A stretch of DNA of 64,000 nucleotides from NCBI RefSeq assembly GCF_014397245.1, contig NZ_JACLHY010000001.1, positions 124,001 through 188,000 of the forward strand, given 5' to 3'. The notes under the pieces are model-generated. The model searched no databases, was not told the origin of the DNA, and was given only the letters and a program-made list of their open reading frames with translations. The translations under genes and the position numbers were made by a program. This stretch comes from Arenibacter arenosicollis. Its GTDB lineage: Bacteria; Bacteroidota; Bacteroidia; Flavobacteriales; Flavobacteriaceae. Shown here piece by piece: positions 34,864 to 43,318 of the stretch (position 1 is its first letter; every line of letters starts with the position of its first letter).

Positions 34864-35187
34864 TTACATATCGATCCAGTTGCCTTCAGCGTCAACATAC
34901 AACTCAGAATTGGTTCCATCAGAAAAAGTAACCTCTAATTTGTATTCATCTTCGTCGTTCACATAAGCTTTATTTATAACGGCCCCAGCATGATCTTTCT
35001 CCAATGCTTTGGTAATCGTATCTGGTAAATTATCCAAGTCGATTTCAGTAAAATCTTGAGCCATAATTACTTCCATAATTCCATCGTGAAAAATTGGAGG
35101 AGTTGCCAATACAGGAGTTAAACTTCCCATTGCCAAAGCAGTTGCAAAAACTAAATTTTTCATATCATTTTTCATATCATTTTTCAT
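34864..35187 (-). CDS. PepSY-like secreted small protein 4
   Basis: A 107-residue protein of the same family: signal peptide near MKNLVFATALAMGSLTPVLA, then DLDNLPDTITKALEKDHAGAVINKAYVNDEDEYKLEVTFSDG and the end YVDAEGNWIDM. Its N-terminus reads MKNDMKNDMKN, because a 12-base unit ATGAAAAATGAT is repeated in frame at the start; translation may begin at any of three Met codons (35187, 35175, 35163). The third one gives the most usual signal peptide. Confidence 0.85.
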   Translation of the reverse strand: MKNDMKNDMKNLVFATALAMGSLTPVLATPPIFHDGIMEVIMAQDFTEIDLDNLPDTITKALEKDHAGAVINKAYVNDEDEYKLEVTFSDGTNSELYVDAEGNWIDM

Positions 35188-35231
35188 ATCTCTAATATTT
35201 TGTGTGAATACCTATTTTTTTCAAATGATAG

Positions 35232-35247
35232 AAGGAAAATTGTGCCA
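35232..35247 (-). promoter_or_regulatory. Possible -24/-12 promoter of PepSY gene 4
   Basis: On the minus strand TGGCACAATTTTCCTT has a perfect -24 half (TGGCAC); the -12 half is poor (TCCTT where TTGCW is expected). It is 45 bases from the first ATG. Confidence 0.35.
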
Positions 35248-35339
35248 ACAATGAAATACAAGATTTTATAAATTTAACTAATTGATTTTCATATACTTAA
35301 AGTATTAAAGTCCATAATACAGCATGTATAAAAATGTAT

Positions 35340-35384
35340 AGTCCCCAAAAAAGTGTATAAAAAATACACACTTTTTTGGGGACT
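35340..35384. repeat. Long perfect hairpin upstream of PepSY gene 4
   Basis: Arms AGTCCCCAAAAAAGTGT (35340-35356) and ACACTTTTTTGGGGACT (35368-35384) are exact inverted copies of 17 bases. An inner dyad GTGTAT-N5-ATACAC lies at 35353-35369. It sits 82 bases after the DUF4301 stop and about 95 bases upstream of the gene 4 -24 box. It may terminate the DUF4301 operon, serve as an activator site, or both. Confidence 0.65.
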
Positions 35385-35465
35385 AATTACTCTACTAATT
35401 CTTTGAATAAGCTTATTGTCCCGTACAATGCAGGTAGGGACCGATTACATATACCCGCCGTAATC

Positions 35466-37004
35466 CTATTTTACCTGGTGCGCGGGTTTTAACAAGTCGT
35501 TTACCGTTTTTACAGGATTAAAGGTCGCCAAGGGAACTTCCACAAAAATGGTATTCCAAAAGGCCATCGCTCCATTCCAGAGACCTGGCAACTCCAAGGC
35601 TTTCAAATCCTTACCTTCTTTAGTTTTTTGGGTGATAAAGCCCTGTTTAGCGTCCACAAAATTCAATAAATTAAATTTTTCTCCTTTGTAATTTCTTACA
35701 CCACATACCAAATCTACCGGATTAAAATGGGTTGAGTTCTTTAATATATTTACCTGTTCCGGATTGGACATGTCAACTTGTGCGGATTCAATTATTTGAA
35801 GGGAAATATGATCGTGGGCATCCCTAATCCAAAATGGGCCACCTCCTGGTTCGCCTTCGTTCTTGACCATACCACAAATACGGATGGGGCGGTTGATTTT
35901 ATCCTTTAAAATTTCTATTTGCTGTCCAATACTAAACCCATTGTACTTATCCAAGAAACGTACGTTGAGTTCTTTTTCCAAAAACAATTTTATAGTCTCT
36001 AGTTTTTCGGAGGAAAGATTATCCCCGTCCAATGCTTCTGCATATTCAAAAGCTTTGGCTTGCAATTCCAAGAGTAATCCGGCCAGTATTTTTTTACTTC
36101 TTGCAACCTCCCCAGACAATCTTGGGGCCACTACATTATCAATATTTTTAATAAAAATAATGTCCGCATCCTGCTCATTTAAATTCTCTATTAATGACCC
36201 ATGTCCTGCTGGCCTAAACAGTAGGCTACCATCAGAATTTCTAAACGGTTTATTGTCCAAGGTCACCGCAATGGTATCCGTAGAAGGTTTTTGAAAGGAA
36301 TAATTTACGGTAAATGAGGTAGAGGACTCCTTTGCCACCCTTTCCCCTGCAATCTTAAATTCCTTATTGAACATTTCACCGTGTTGTTCCGAAATGGTAA
36401 AATGTAGATTAGCCTGGTTATTTACCTGGGCATAGGCAACTGCCTCCTTTAAATGTTCTTCAAACGGGGTTGCACTGTACTTACCATAATTATGAAAATT
36501 CAAAAGGCCCTTAGGATAAAATCCGAAATTTAAACCTTCGGGCATCAACATTTCCTTTACAAAAAGGTACTTTTCCTCGTCTTTCGACTTTGTTTTGCCA
36601 GCTATCCGTTTTTGTATAATATCGTAAAAGGCAAATTTCTCATAGCCTTCAAAAAAAGTTTTAACGTCCTTATCCTTGGTCCTGTCCAAATAGGCCTCGA
36701 ATTTTTCGGTTTTTGGGTCGTAGGTATCCAAAAAATTAAACATCGCCTTAAACATTCGGGATGCAGCACCGGAAGCCGGCACAAATTTCAAAAGTGAAAT
36801 TTTCTTTTTTGATTCCTCAAATTTTTTAATTAAGGCTTCTTCCTGGGTATCAGAAAATTTAGAAATTCCATCAGATACTATTGCTGCCTTTTCCAAACGT
36901 ACAAAGGGAATACCCTCCTTAAACGTCTCTATTTGACCTAGAACTTTTTCCTTGGAAATTCCTTTCTTTTCTAATTGCTTTTTGTCGTCTTCCGTTAATT
37001 CCAT
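35466..37004 (-). CDS. DUF4301 protein
   Basis: A 512-residue protein of the Bacteroidota family DUF4301. The segment FVPASGAASRMFKAM near residue 80 has a Gly-rich, Arg-containing loop like that of sugar nucleotidyltransferases, and FRPAGHGSLIENLNEQDADIIFIKNIDNV near 270 resembles their substrate-binding region. A nucleotidyltransferase-like fold is therefore my inference. Its start overlaps the stop of the NadR-like kinase gene by one base, so it is coupled to the kinase/PnuC/thiamine-binding operon. Confidence 0.85.
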   Translation of the reverse strand: MELTEDDKKQLEKKGISKEKVLGQIETFKEGIPFVRLEKAAIVSDGISKFSDTQEEALIKKFEESKKKISLLKFVPASGAASRMFKAMFNFLDTYDPKTEKFEAYLDRTKDKDVKTFFEGYEKFAFYDIIQKRIAGKTKSKDEEKYLFVKEMLMPEGLNFGFYPKGLLNFHNYGKYSATPFEEHLKEAVAYAQVNNQANLHFTISEQHGEMFNKEFKIAGERVAKESSTSFTVNYSFQKPSTDTIAVTLDNKPFRNSDGSLLFRPAGHGSLIENLNEQDADIIFIKNIDNVVAPRLSGEVARSKKILAGLLLELQAKAFEYAEALDGDNLSSEKLETIKLFLEKELNVRFLDKYNGFSIGQQIEILKDKINRPIRICGMVKNEGEPGGGPFWIRDAHDHISLQIIESAQVDMSNPEQVNILKNSTHFNPVDLVCGVRNYKGEKFNLLNFVDAKQGFITQKTKEGKDLKALELPGLWNGAMAFWNTIFVEVPLATFNPVKTVNDLLKPAHQVK

Positions 37005-37567
37005 TATTTTCTCAGTAGTTGGTTAATGTAGTTCTTGGCCGTTGTGAGCCTTGCTTTTTTATCACCCTTTAATATAATAAAATTCCTGTTATATTTTTCC
37101 AAAGTATCCTTGAAATAAAGAAACATTCGTTCACGGTCATTTGGCTTATCCCTTAAGTCGTCCTTTTCCCACGGAATGTCTATATAGGTCAAAAAATAAA
37201 CATCGTAAGTATTCTGTAGTGCGTAAGCTTCCAATACTGGATCGCAATACCCTAAATAATAGGCCTCGGAATACACTTTGGTCTCCAGGAGGTCCGTATC
37301 GCATATTAAAACTTCATTGGCTTTTTTGGTCAGGGAGTTTTCTAATTTTATCTGCCCCTCAGCTATAGGCAATAAATCTTTGGGTTCACAAGTCTTCTTT
37401 TCCTTGTCCCATTTATCCTGAAGATAATCACGGGCGTATTCCGGCACCCAAACAGTATTGTAATGTATCGCCAATTCACGGGCCAAGGTTGTTTTTCCCG
37501 TAGATTCAGGACCAAATAAGACTACTTTAATAATACTTGAGGGCTCTTGTTTAAACTTTTCTTCCAT
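37004..37567 (-). CDS. NadR-like P-loop kinase (nicotinamide riboside or thiamine kinase)
   Basis: A 187-residue P-loop ATPase of the NadR C-terminal (ribosylnicotinamide kinase) type. Walker A GPESTGKTTLAREL is near residue 20; other conserved parts are VPEYARDYL and the ICDTDLLETKVYSE segment, with the later DDLRDKPNDRERMF. It has no N-terminal NMN adenylyltransferase. It overlaps pnuC-like gene by 46 bases. NadR kinases phosphorylate nicotinamide riboside; the thiamine-binding protein in the same operon leaves open that thiamine is the substrate. Confidence 0.82.
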   Translation of the reverse strand: MEEKFKQEPSSIIKVVLFGPESTGKTTLARELAIHYNTVWVPEYARDYLQDKWDKEKKTCEPKDLLPIAEGQIKLENSLTKKANEVLICDTDLLETKVYSEAYYLGYCDPVLEAYALQNTYDVYFLTYIDIPWEKDDLRDKPNDRERMFLYFKDTLEKYNRNFIILKGDKKARLTTAKNYINQLLRK

Positions 37568-38160
37568 GCAAGGTATCCGAAAATGGCAATAATGGTGAAC
37601 AATAAATATTGCAGAGATGTAAAGATAAGTCCTTTATATAAATATAGGGGCACCGATATTACATCACCAATAATCCAATATACCCAATTTTCAAGTTTCT
37701 TCTTTGCCATAAGCCACATTCCTACAAAGAAAATTGCTGTTGTTAAAGTATCTACATATGCGGTCCAGCTATCAAACTTGTCAAAAACCAAGTACACCAA
37801 AGCAACAAAAATGACGGTAGCACCAAATAGAATAAGCGACAAGTTCTTTTCCTTTGCGGTTGTAAGGGTTATGGGAATAAAGTGGACCTCGTCTACCTTT
37901 CTAGTCCATACATACCAACCATAGATACTCATTGCAAAATAGTAGGCATTGATCAGCATATCTCCCAATAGACCAAATATCAAAAGTATATATACAAACA
38001 CTCCGGTACTTAGAATTCCTGTAGGAAATACCAAGATATTCTCACGCATGGAATACCAAACACTTAAAAATCCAAAAACCACCCCTATCATTTCCAATAT
38101 TATTAAATGTGTGGGCGTATCTTGGTACTGGGCAAAAATCCAATCAAAAATGGGGTTCAT
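37522..38160 (-). CDS. PnuC/PnuT-family vitamin-precursor transporter
   Basis: A 212-residue inner-membrane protein with about seven hydrophobic segments, of the PnuC family: MRENILVFPTGILSTGVFVY and FAMSIYGWYVWTRK are typical. Known members carry nicotinamide riboside, and a subgroup (PnuT) carries thiamine. These facilitators rely on phosphorylation of the imported compound, which the adjoining kinase can provide. The thiamine-binding protein gene upstream overlaps its start. Substrate is not settled; thiamine is favoured by context. Confidence 0.87.
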   Translation of the reverse strand: MNPIFDWIFAQYQDTPTHLIILEMIGVVFGFLSVWYSMRENILVFPTGILSTGVFVYILLIFGLLGDMLINAYYFAMSIYGWYVWTRKVDEVHFIPITLTTAKEKNLSLILFGATVIFVALVYLVFDKFDSWTAYVDTLTTAIFFVGMWLMAKKKLENWVYWIIGDVISVPLYLYKGLIFTSLQYLLFTIIAIFGYLAWKKSLNKSPQVLLK

Positions 38161-38404
38161 AATCGCTCCGGTCAGATTTTACAATTTTCATAAATAGTAA
38201 TCCCTTATCCATTAACTCAAAGGAAGCCTTAATCTCAGCATTGAGAACCTTCATCACCTGGTCATATTCTCCGTAAATCTGCGTACTTAAAGGGTTTTCC
38301 AATACTGTAAGGCCGGAGACCCTAAGTTTTTTAATGAAATTGATTATGTGTTCCTCGAAGTCGTCTTGCAAGGGAGAAAGGGTAAGCTCTACTGATATAT
38401 TCAT
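38144..38404 (-). CDS. Thiamine-binding protein family (MTH1187/YqgV type)
   Basis: An 86-residue ferredoxin-fold protein of the thiamine-binding family (MTH1187/YkoF-like). The opening ISVELTLSPLQDDFEEHI and the central YGEYDQVMKVLNAEIKASFELMDKG match the family layout; no cysteines. It is first in an operon with the PnuC-like transporter, the kinase and DUF4301, and overlaps the transporter gene by 17 bases. Members bind thiamine-type pyrimidines in crystal structures; the in vivo role is little known. Confidence 0.8.
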   Translation of the reverse strand: MNISVELTLSPLQDDFEEHIINFIKKLRVSGLTVLENPLSTQIYGEYDQVMKVLNAEIKASFELMDKGLLFMKIVKSDRSDYEPHF

Positions 38405-38567
38405 GATTTAACTTGTCTTATGACGGGTAATCAACTAAGAATAGTGGTATTAAATATTGGCCAAAAATAACCCTTCACGTTCAAAGTTTTAGAATTTATT
38501 TAGGGATATTAATCGCAACACAGGAATCGTAACCAAGGACAGAGCACACCTAAATTTGGACCATCCG

Positions 38568-39200
38568 CTAAACTTTAATAGCGTATACGCAGGTGTATCC
38601 CTCAAACTCCAAAAATATAATATTGTAATGCGACGATTTACCCTTATACAGAATGGTTCCCGTGGTCTCCGTGTCCGACAAGGAAAAGTCGGTAATATCT
38701 ATATGGTGCAAAAAACTAAGACCGTGTTGTGCATATATCTTATACAGCGATTCTTTGGCTCCCCAAACAATCGTAAGTTTTCTTACCAATGCATCTGCAT
38801 TTGCCACGGTTTTATATTCCTCCAAAGGAGTGTATTTATTGGCGATGCTAAGAATTTTATCGCGCTGCATTTCTATATCAATTCCAACCTCTTTGGAATC
38901 GGAAATAATTATACCGGTAAATTCGTGTGAATGGGTAATGGAGATGAACTTGCCATCCTTTAAATGCGGTTTGCCCGCATCATCGTAATACAGATCATGA
39001 TCAACATAGCCTTCTTCCGCCAACAAATGCCTGATACTCAAAAACCCCCTTCTGTGCAATTCCGATTTCATGCCCATCATTCGTTTTTGGCAATGTGGGG
39101 TTAGCACAATCCCTTCGGAAAGTTGGGATTCCGTTTCCTGAACTTTCCAAATCAAGACTTTAGCGTTTTCGTCTACTGTTATTGTTTTGTAAAGAGGCAT
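38568..39200 (-). CDS. 4'-phosphopantetheinyl transferase superfamily protein
   Basis: A 210-residue Sfp-type enzyme that moves the phosphopantetheine arm from CoA to a carrier protein. Motifs SITHSHEF, VGIDIEMQ (Mg-binding Asp and Glu) and WGAKESLYK are present, and the N-terminal half has the expected pseudo-repeat. The family acts on ACP or on PKS/NRPS/lysine-pathway carriers. It diverges from ahcY. No PKS or NRPS is in this window, so ACP is the most likely target. Confidence 0.87.
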   Translation of the reverse strand: MPLYKTITVDENAKVLIWKVQETESQLSEGIVLTPHCQKRMMGMKSELHRRGFLSIRHLLAEEGYVDHDLYYDDAGKPHLKDGKFISITHSHEFTGIIISDSKEVGIDIEMQRDKILSIANKYTPLEEYKTVANADALVRKLTIVWGAKESLYKIYAQHGLSFLHHIDITDFSLSDTETTGTILYKGKSSHYNIIFLEFEGYTCVYAIKV

Positions 39201-39390
39201 TAGGTTATTTAAGTTATTACTACCTTTGCAAATGCAAAAAATAAGATAATTGTTCTATTACTAAAGTAAAAATAAAAACGGAGAAGAAATAAGCTAATCG
39301 AAGATATTCTTCATTTAAATTATTTTTAATTAATTTCTCCTTATTCTATTTTGGCGATTATGACCAATTAACTATAACAAAGATAAATAT

Positions 39391-40707
39391 ATGAGTACTA
39401 AAACCATTCCTTACGTACCCTATAAAGTAAAAGATATTGGCTTAGCCGATTGGGGAAGAAAAGAAATTGAACTAGCAGAAGCCGAAATGCCCGGCCTAAT
39501 GTCCTTAAGGGAAGAGTACGGAAAAGAACAGCCTTTAAAAGGCGCCCGTATTGCAGGATGCTTGCACATGACCATACAAACTGCCGTTCTTATTGAAACT
39601 TTGGTAGCCTTGGGAGCAGATGTTACTTGGAGTTCCTGCAATATTTTCTCTACCCAAGATCAAGCTGCTGCAGCTATTGCGGCCTCTGGGGTGCCAGTAT
39701 ATGCTTGGAAGGGAATGAGCGAGGAAGAATTTAACTGGGCCATTGAACAGACGTTGTTTTTTGGTGAAGATCGCCAACCTTTAAACATGATATTGGATGA
39801 TGGTGGTGACCTTACCAATATGGTGCTCGACAAATATCCAGAATTGGCCTCAGGTATAAAAGGACTTTCGGAAGAGACCACCACTGGTGTCCATAGGCTT
39901 TACGAGCGTGTAAAAAATGGAACTTTGCCAATGCCGGCTATCAATGTTAACGATTCTGTTACCAAATCCAAATTCGACAACAAATACGGATGTAGGGAAA
40001 GTGCTGTAGATGCCATTCGCAGGGCTACAGATACCATGCTCGCAGGTAAAAGGGTCGTAGTTGCCGGATATGGCGATGTAGGAAAAGGAACTGCTGCATC
40101 TTTTAAAGGAGCAGGCTCTATTGTTACCGTTACCGAAATTGATCCAATTTGCGCCCTACAGGCCGCAATGGACGGTTTTGAAGTGAAAAGGCTGGATACC
40201 GTTATTGGCAATGCCGACATCGTAATAACCACTACAGGAAACAAGGATATTATTCAGTCCCAACATTTTAAAGCGATGAAAGATAAAATCATCGTTTGTA
40301 ATATTGGTCATTTCGACAATGAAATAGACATGGCATGGTTGAACAAAAACTACGGTCACACCAAGGATGAGATAAAACCTCAAGTAGACAAATACACTAT
40401 TGATGGTAAAGATATTATTGTTTTGGCCGAAGGTAGATTGGTAAACTTAGGCTGCGCTACAGGTCATCCAAGTTTTGTAATGAGCAACTCGTTCACCAAC
40501 CAGACCTTGGCTCAAATGGAACTTTGGAACAACACTGACAAATACAACAATGAAGTTTATATGCTTCCGAAACATTTGGACGAAAAGGTAGCCGCCTTGC
40601 ACTTGTCCAGATTGGGAGTGGAATTGGAGACTTTAAGACCAGAGCAAGCAGAGTACATCGGGGTATCCGTAAAAGGCCCGTTTAAACCTGATTACTACAG
40701 GTACTAG
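39391..40707 (+). CDS. ahcY: Adenosylhomocysteinase
   Basis: A 438-residue S-adenosylhomocysteine hydrolase, which splits SAH to adenosine and homocysteine. Conserved segments include [14 protein letters not shown], the NAD-binding [10 protein letters not shown], and the C-terminal [10 protein letters not shown] with the Lys/Tyr that closes over NAD. Length and start are typical. A TACCTTTG box at 39221-39228 could be its promoter, giving a leader of about 150 bases; I saw no riboswitch fold there. A strong terminator follows. Confidence 0.97.
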   Translation: MSTKTIPYVPYKVKDIGLADWGRKEIELAEAEMPGLMSLREEYGKEQPLKGARIAGCLHMTIQTAVLIETLVALGADVTWSSCNIFSTQDQAAAAIAASGVPVYAWKGMSEEEFNWAIEQTLFFGEDRQPLNMILDDGGDLTNMVLDKYPELASGIKGLSEETTTGVHRLYERVKNGTLPMPAINVNDSVTKSKFDNKYGCRESAVDAIRRATDTMLAGKRVVVAGYGDVGKGTAASFKGAGSIVTVTEIDPICALQAAMDGFEVKRLDTVIGNADIVITTTGNKDIIQSQHFKAMKDKIIVCNIGHFDNEIDMAWLNKNYGHTKDEIKPQVDKYTIDGKDIIVLAEGRLVNLGCATGHPSFVMSNSFTNQTLAQMELWNNTDKYNNEVYMLPKHLDEKVAALHLSRLGVELETLRPEQAEYIGVSVKGPFKPDYYRY

Positions 40708-40755
40708 ATTTTATACTTATATAGAAAGAATCTGGACACCTTTATAATGTTATAT

Positions 40756-40802
40756 CAAAATCCTTATCTTACCTAAGCAGATAAGGATTTTGATTTTTTT
40801 TT
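40756..40802 (+). terminator. Terminator of ahcY
   Basis: Perfect 14-base stem CAAAATCCTTATCT / AGATAAGGATTTTG (40756-40769, 40779-40792) with a 9-base loop and a run of T. Confidence 0.93.
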
Positions 40803-40820
40803 AATTCCCACACAAACTTA

Positions 40821-41924
40821 ATGAACATACTCTTAACAGGAGCTACTGGAACCTTAGGTTCCCGAGTGTTATTTTCACTTTTAGAATTCCACTTTCAAAG
40901 TGTAGAAACCATATACCTTCCTGTTCGGAAAAAAACTTCGGTTAGCGCAAAAGAACGTATTGCAAAAGTATTATCAAGTGACTTTACCACTGATTTTGTA
41001 AAAAACAACCTCCCTGAAATTTTAAAAAAAATTGTAACAGTCGACGCCCAAGACCTATTAAATCCTACGTCATTTATAGGGAACAACAGAATTGATTATT
41101 TTATACATTCAGCTGGTTTTGTAAACCTATCCACCGACCCAGCAGCCAAAGAGGAAATTTTTAACCGGAATCTACAGTTTACCAAGGACATTTTCAATGC
41201 CTATCAAAAGCATATTGAAAAATTCATATATATAAGTACGGCATTTGCCGCCGGTAATATTGGCGGACTTTTGGATAATGATTATTCCAACATAAAACAC
41301 GACAATTATCGCAATTATTACGAAGCTTCCAAACACGCTTCCGAAAAGTTTCTATTAAAAGCTGGTAAAGACATTAATATTCCCATTCAAATTTTACGAC
41401 CTAGCGTTCTTGGGGGAAATATTAATGAAAGCCCAAACTACTTCATATCAAAATATATGGTTTTTTACCTTTTTGCGAAGTTTTTTCATAACAACAACTC
41501 CAAAGATGCCATAAGAATTACTACCAAGGCAGGCACCGGCTTAAATATAATTCCAACCGATTATGCAGCTCAAGTAATTGCGAGGGTGATTTCTACGGAT
41601 ATTCAACAATTGAACATTGTTCATTCCAAAGAAACCAATATGATAAAGGGCATATCCAAAATATTAAAGGTAGTAGGGTTCTCGAATTTTAGTTTTACCG
41701 AAGACCAAATAAATACCTCAACAGGGTTTTCTTCAAAATTGGAAGAGTTTTATTATAAATCTATAGGGATACATTTACACCCGTATATGACTTCCAAGCC
41801 CAATGAATGGGACACCCAACTTTTAGAAAGTATTTTACCAATACCAAGCTATAACCTTGTGGATTATTTGTCTGAAACAGTTGCATTTGCCAAGTTGAAC
41901 AATTTCAGGAGTCAGCCGTGGTAA
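40821..41924 (+). CDS. NAD-dependent SDR, thioester-reductase-like (NAD_binding_4)
   Basis: A 367-residue extended SDR of the acyl/thioester reductase group. The NAD(P) motif is TGATGTLGSRV at residues 7-17; the catalytic Tyr-x3-Lys is YYEASKHASEKFLL; the ISTAFAAGNIGG segment matches the family's Ser region. Such domains release carrier-bound acyl chains as aldehydes or reduce acyl-CoA. It stands alone without a carrier or adenylation domain. A phosphopantetheinyl transferase gene lies 1.6 kb away, which may be coincidence. Its AT content looks higher than that of ahcY. Confidence 0.8.
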   Translation: MNILLTGATGTLGSRVLFSLLEFHFQSVETIYLPVRKKTSVSAKERIAKVLSSDFTTDFVKNNLPEILKKIVTVDAQDLLNPTSFIGNNRIDYFIHSAGFVNLSTDPAAKEEIFNRNLQFTKDIFNAYQKHIEKFIYISTAFAAGNIGGLLDNDYSNIKHDNYRNYYEASKHASEKFLLKAGKDINIPIQILRPSVLGGNINESPNYFISKYMVFYLFAKFFHNNNSKDAIRITTKAGTGLNIIPTDYAAQVIARVISTDIQQLNIVHSKETNMIKGISKILKVVGFSNFSFTEDQINTSTGFSSKLEEFYYKSIGIHLHPYMTSKPNEWDTQLLESILPIPSYNLVDYLSETVAFAKLNNFRSQPW

Positions 41925-42419
41925 GGATGAAAAGGCTATGAGTCATGCTTAATTGTTGTATTTCTGCAAAAATTGGGATGAACATGATTTATACTGTTCT
42001 TTAATTTCAGCTCTATTTATTAGGCATAATCGAATGAAACTTTTGTTGAAATTATTCTTTCATTTTACTCAATTGGTTGTTATTGTTTTTTATCGGATTT
42101 CGTGAATCTTCGATTTCTTTGCTTTCCAATGAAACCGACGCAGGAGGTTCATGAATACCTTATTATAAAATAGAAAGGCAATGAATAAAACGAAATAAAC
42201 CTGCCTTCCGGCAGGCAGGAGAAAAGACCCTTCTTCACTAGATCGAATTCGATAAGGAAAAATAATTATTCAACTCAAAAGGAGTACGGAACACGAACTC
42301 TGGGATAGTCTATTCTATCTTTTTCTAATTCACACACAACTTTTGTGATTGATCCCATGTTAAATCACAATTGAAGACGGTAAATCGGCAAAAAAATATC
42401 TTTAAATAACCAAAACAAA
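41925..42419. repeat. Intergenic region with decayed dispersed-repeat sequence
   Basis: About 495 bases between the SDR and the L27 terminator. It holds no gene. A palindrome CCTGCC-TTCC-GGCAGG followed by CAGG is at 42200-42219, a common type in Flavobacteriia. Around it are pieces (AAATTATTCTTTCATTTT near 42048; GAAAAGAC...CTTC near 42222) that recur at 50540-50610 downstream of rng. I read both as members of one dispersed intergenic repeat; the copies are degraded. Confidence 0.45.
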
Positions 42420-42447
42420 AAACCCTCTTTGTTTCCAAAGAGGGTTT
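42420..42447 (-). terminator. Terminator of the rplU-rpmA operon
   Basis: Perfect 12-base stem AAACCCTCTTTG / CAAAGAGGGTTT with loop TTTC; on the minus strand TTTTTTG follows. Confidence 0.93.
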
Positions 42448-42470
42448 CTAAATTTTAAAAGACTTGCTTT

Positions 42471-42731
42471 TTAGGCTTCAAATGGTTCAATAGAAACATA
42501 AGATTTACCTCCAGCTTTCTTTTGGAACTTAACAAGACCATCAATCCTTGCATGCAAAGTATGATCTTTTCCAGCGTAAACATTCTCACCTGGGTTATGC
42601 TTAGTACCACGTTGTCTTACAATGATGTTTCCTGCAATGGCAGCTTGTCCACCATAAATCTTAACGCCTAAACGTTTCGATTCTGATTCCCTACCGTTTT
42701 TAGAACTACCTACACCTTTCTTATGTGCCAT
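42471..42731 (-). CDS. rpmA: 50S ribosomal protein L27
   Basis: An 86-residue L27. It begins [20 protein letters not shown], the usual bacterial start without the cleaved extension seen in Firmicutes, and keeps [24 protein letters not shown]. It sits near the peptidyl transferase centre. It follows the L21 gene after 24 bases and ends in a strong terminator. Confidence 0.97.
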   Translation of the reverse strand: MAHKKGVGSSKNGRESESKRLGVKIYGGQAAIAGNIIVRQRGTKHNPGENVYAGKDHTLHARIDGLVKFQKKAGGKSYVSIEPFEA

Positions 42732-42755
42732 GATATAATGTTTTAATTCTTGTTA

Positions 42756-43289
42756 TTAACTTAAAGCGGCAATTAATTCAGCCTTTTTCATTGAAGAATA
42801 ACCTTCAACTCCCTTAGCTTTTGCCAATTCTCTTAGCTCAGCAACTGTATTTTTACTCAAATCTTCAGTAGCCTTTGCTTCCACCTTCTTAGGTGCTTCA
42901 GCTTTTACCTCTGCTTTTTTAGCGGCAGGCTTAGCTTCTTTTTTTGGTTCCGCCTTTTTCTCAGATTTTTTAGCTCCAGAAGCAATGATACCCTCTATTA
43001 CCAATTCTGTCAAATATTGACGATGACCGTTTTTCTTTTTGTAACCTTTACGTCTTTTCTTTTTAAAGACAATTACCTTGTCACCTTTTAGGTGCTTAAT
43101 GACTTTAGCCTCAACAGCGGCTCCGTCTATAGCGGGGGCGCCAATTGTGATGTTACTACCATCTTCCAACAAAAGAACGTTATCAAAGGTTACTTTGCTA
43201 CCTTCTTCGTCTTGTAAACGGTGAACATACACTTTTTGGTCTTTCGCAACTTTAAATTGCTGCCCTGCTATCTCTACAATTGCGTACAT
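42756..43289 (-). CDS. rplU: 50S ribosomal protein L21 with C-terminal extension
   Basis: A 177-residue protein: L21 fills residues 1-104 (MYAIVEIAGQQFKVAKDQ ... KKKRRKGYKKKNGHRQYLTEL). It is followed by a Lys/Ala/Glu-rich linker and a helical end, KNTVAELRELAKAKGVEGYSSMKKAELIAALS, that resembles a Rho-N/SAP-like helix-extended-loop-helix. Standard L21 is about 103 residues. The extension is shared by many Flavobacteriia as far as I recall and may bind nucleic acid. Its leader has a short GCCTAA hairpin. Confidence 0.95.
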   Translation of the reverse strand: MYAIVEIAGQQFKVAKDQKVYVHRLQDEEGSKVTFDNVLLLEDGSNITIGAPAIDGAAVEAKVIKHLKGDKVIVFKKKRRKGYKKKNGHRQYLTELVIEGIIASGAKKSEKKAEPKKEAKPAAKKAEVKAEAPKKVEAKATEDLSKNTVAELRELAKAKGVEGYSSMKKAELIAALS

Positions 43290-43318
43290 AGCTTGTGTTA
43301 TTTATATATTTAAGAACA

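Noticed and set aside
39229..39390. SAM- or SAH-responsive riboswitch in the ahcY leader
   Set aside because: The leader is about 150 bases and AT-rich, with only a short GGAGAA/TTCTCC stem. No conserved riboswitch motif was found.
42200..42219. CRISPR-type repeat
   Set aside because: Single palindrome with no regular spacing; no arrays of 25-40-base repeats were found anywhere in the window.
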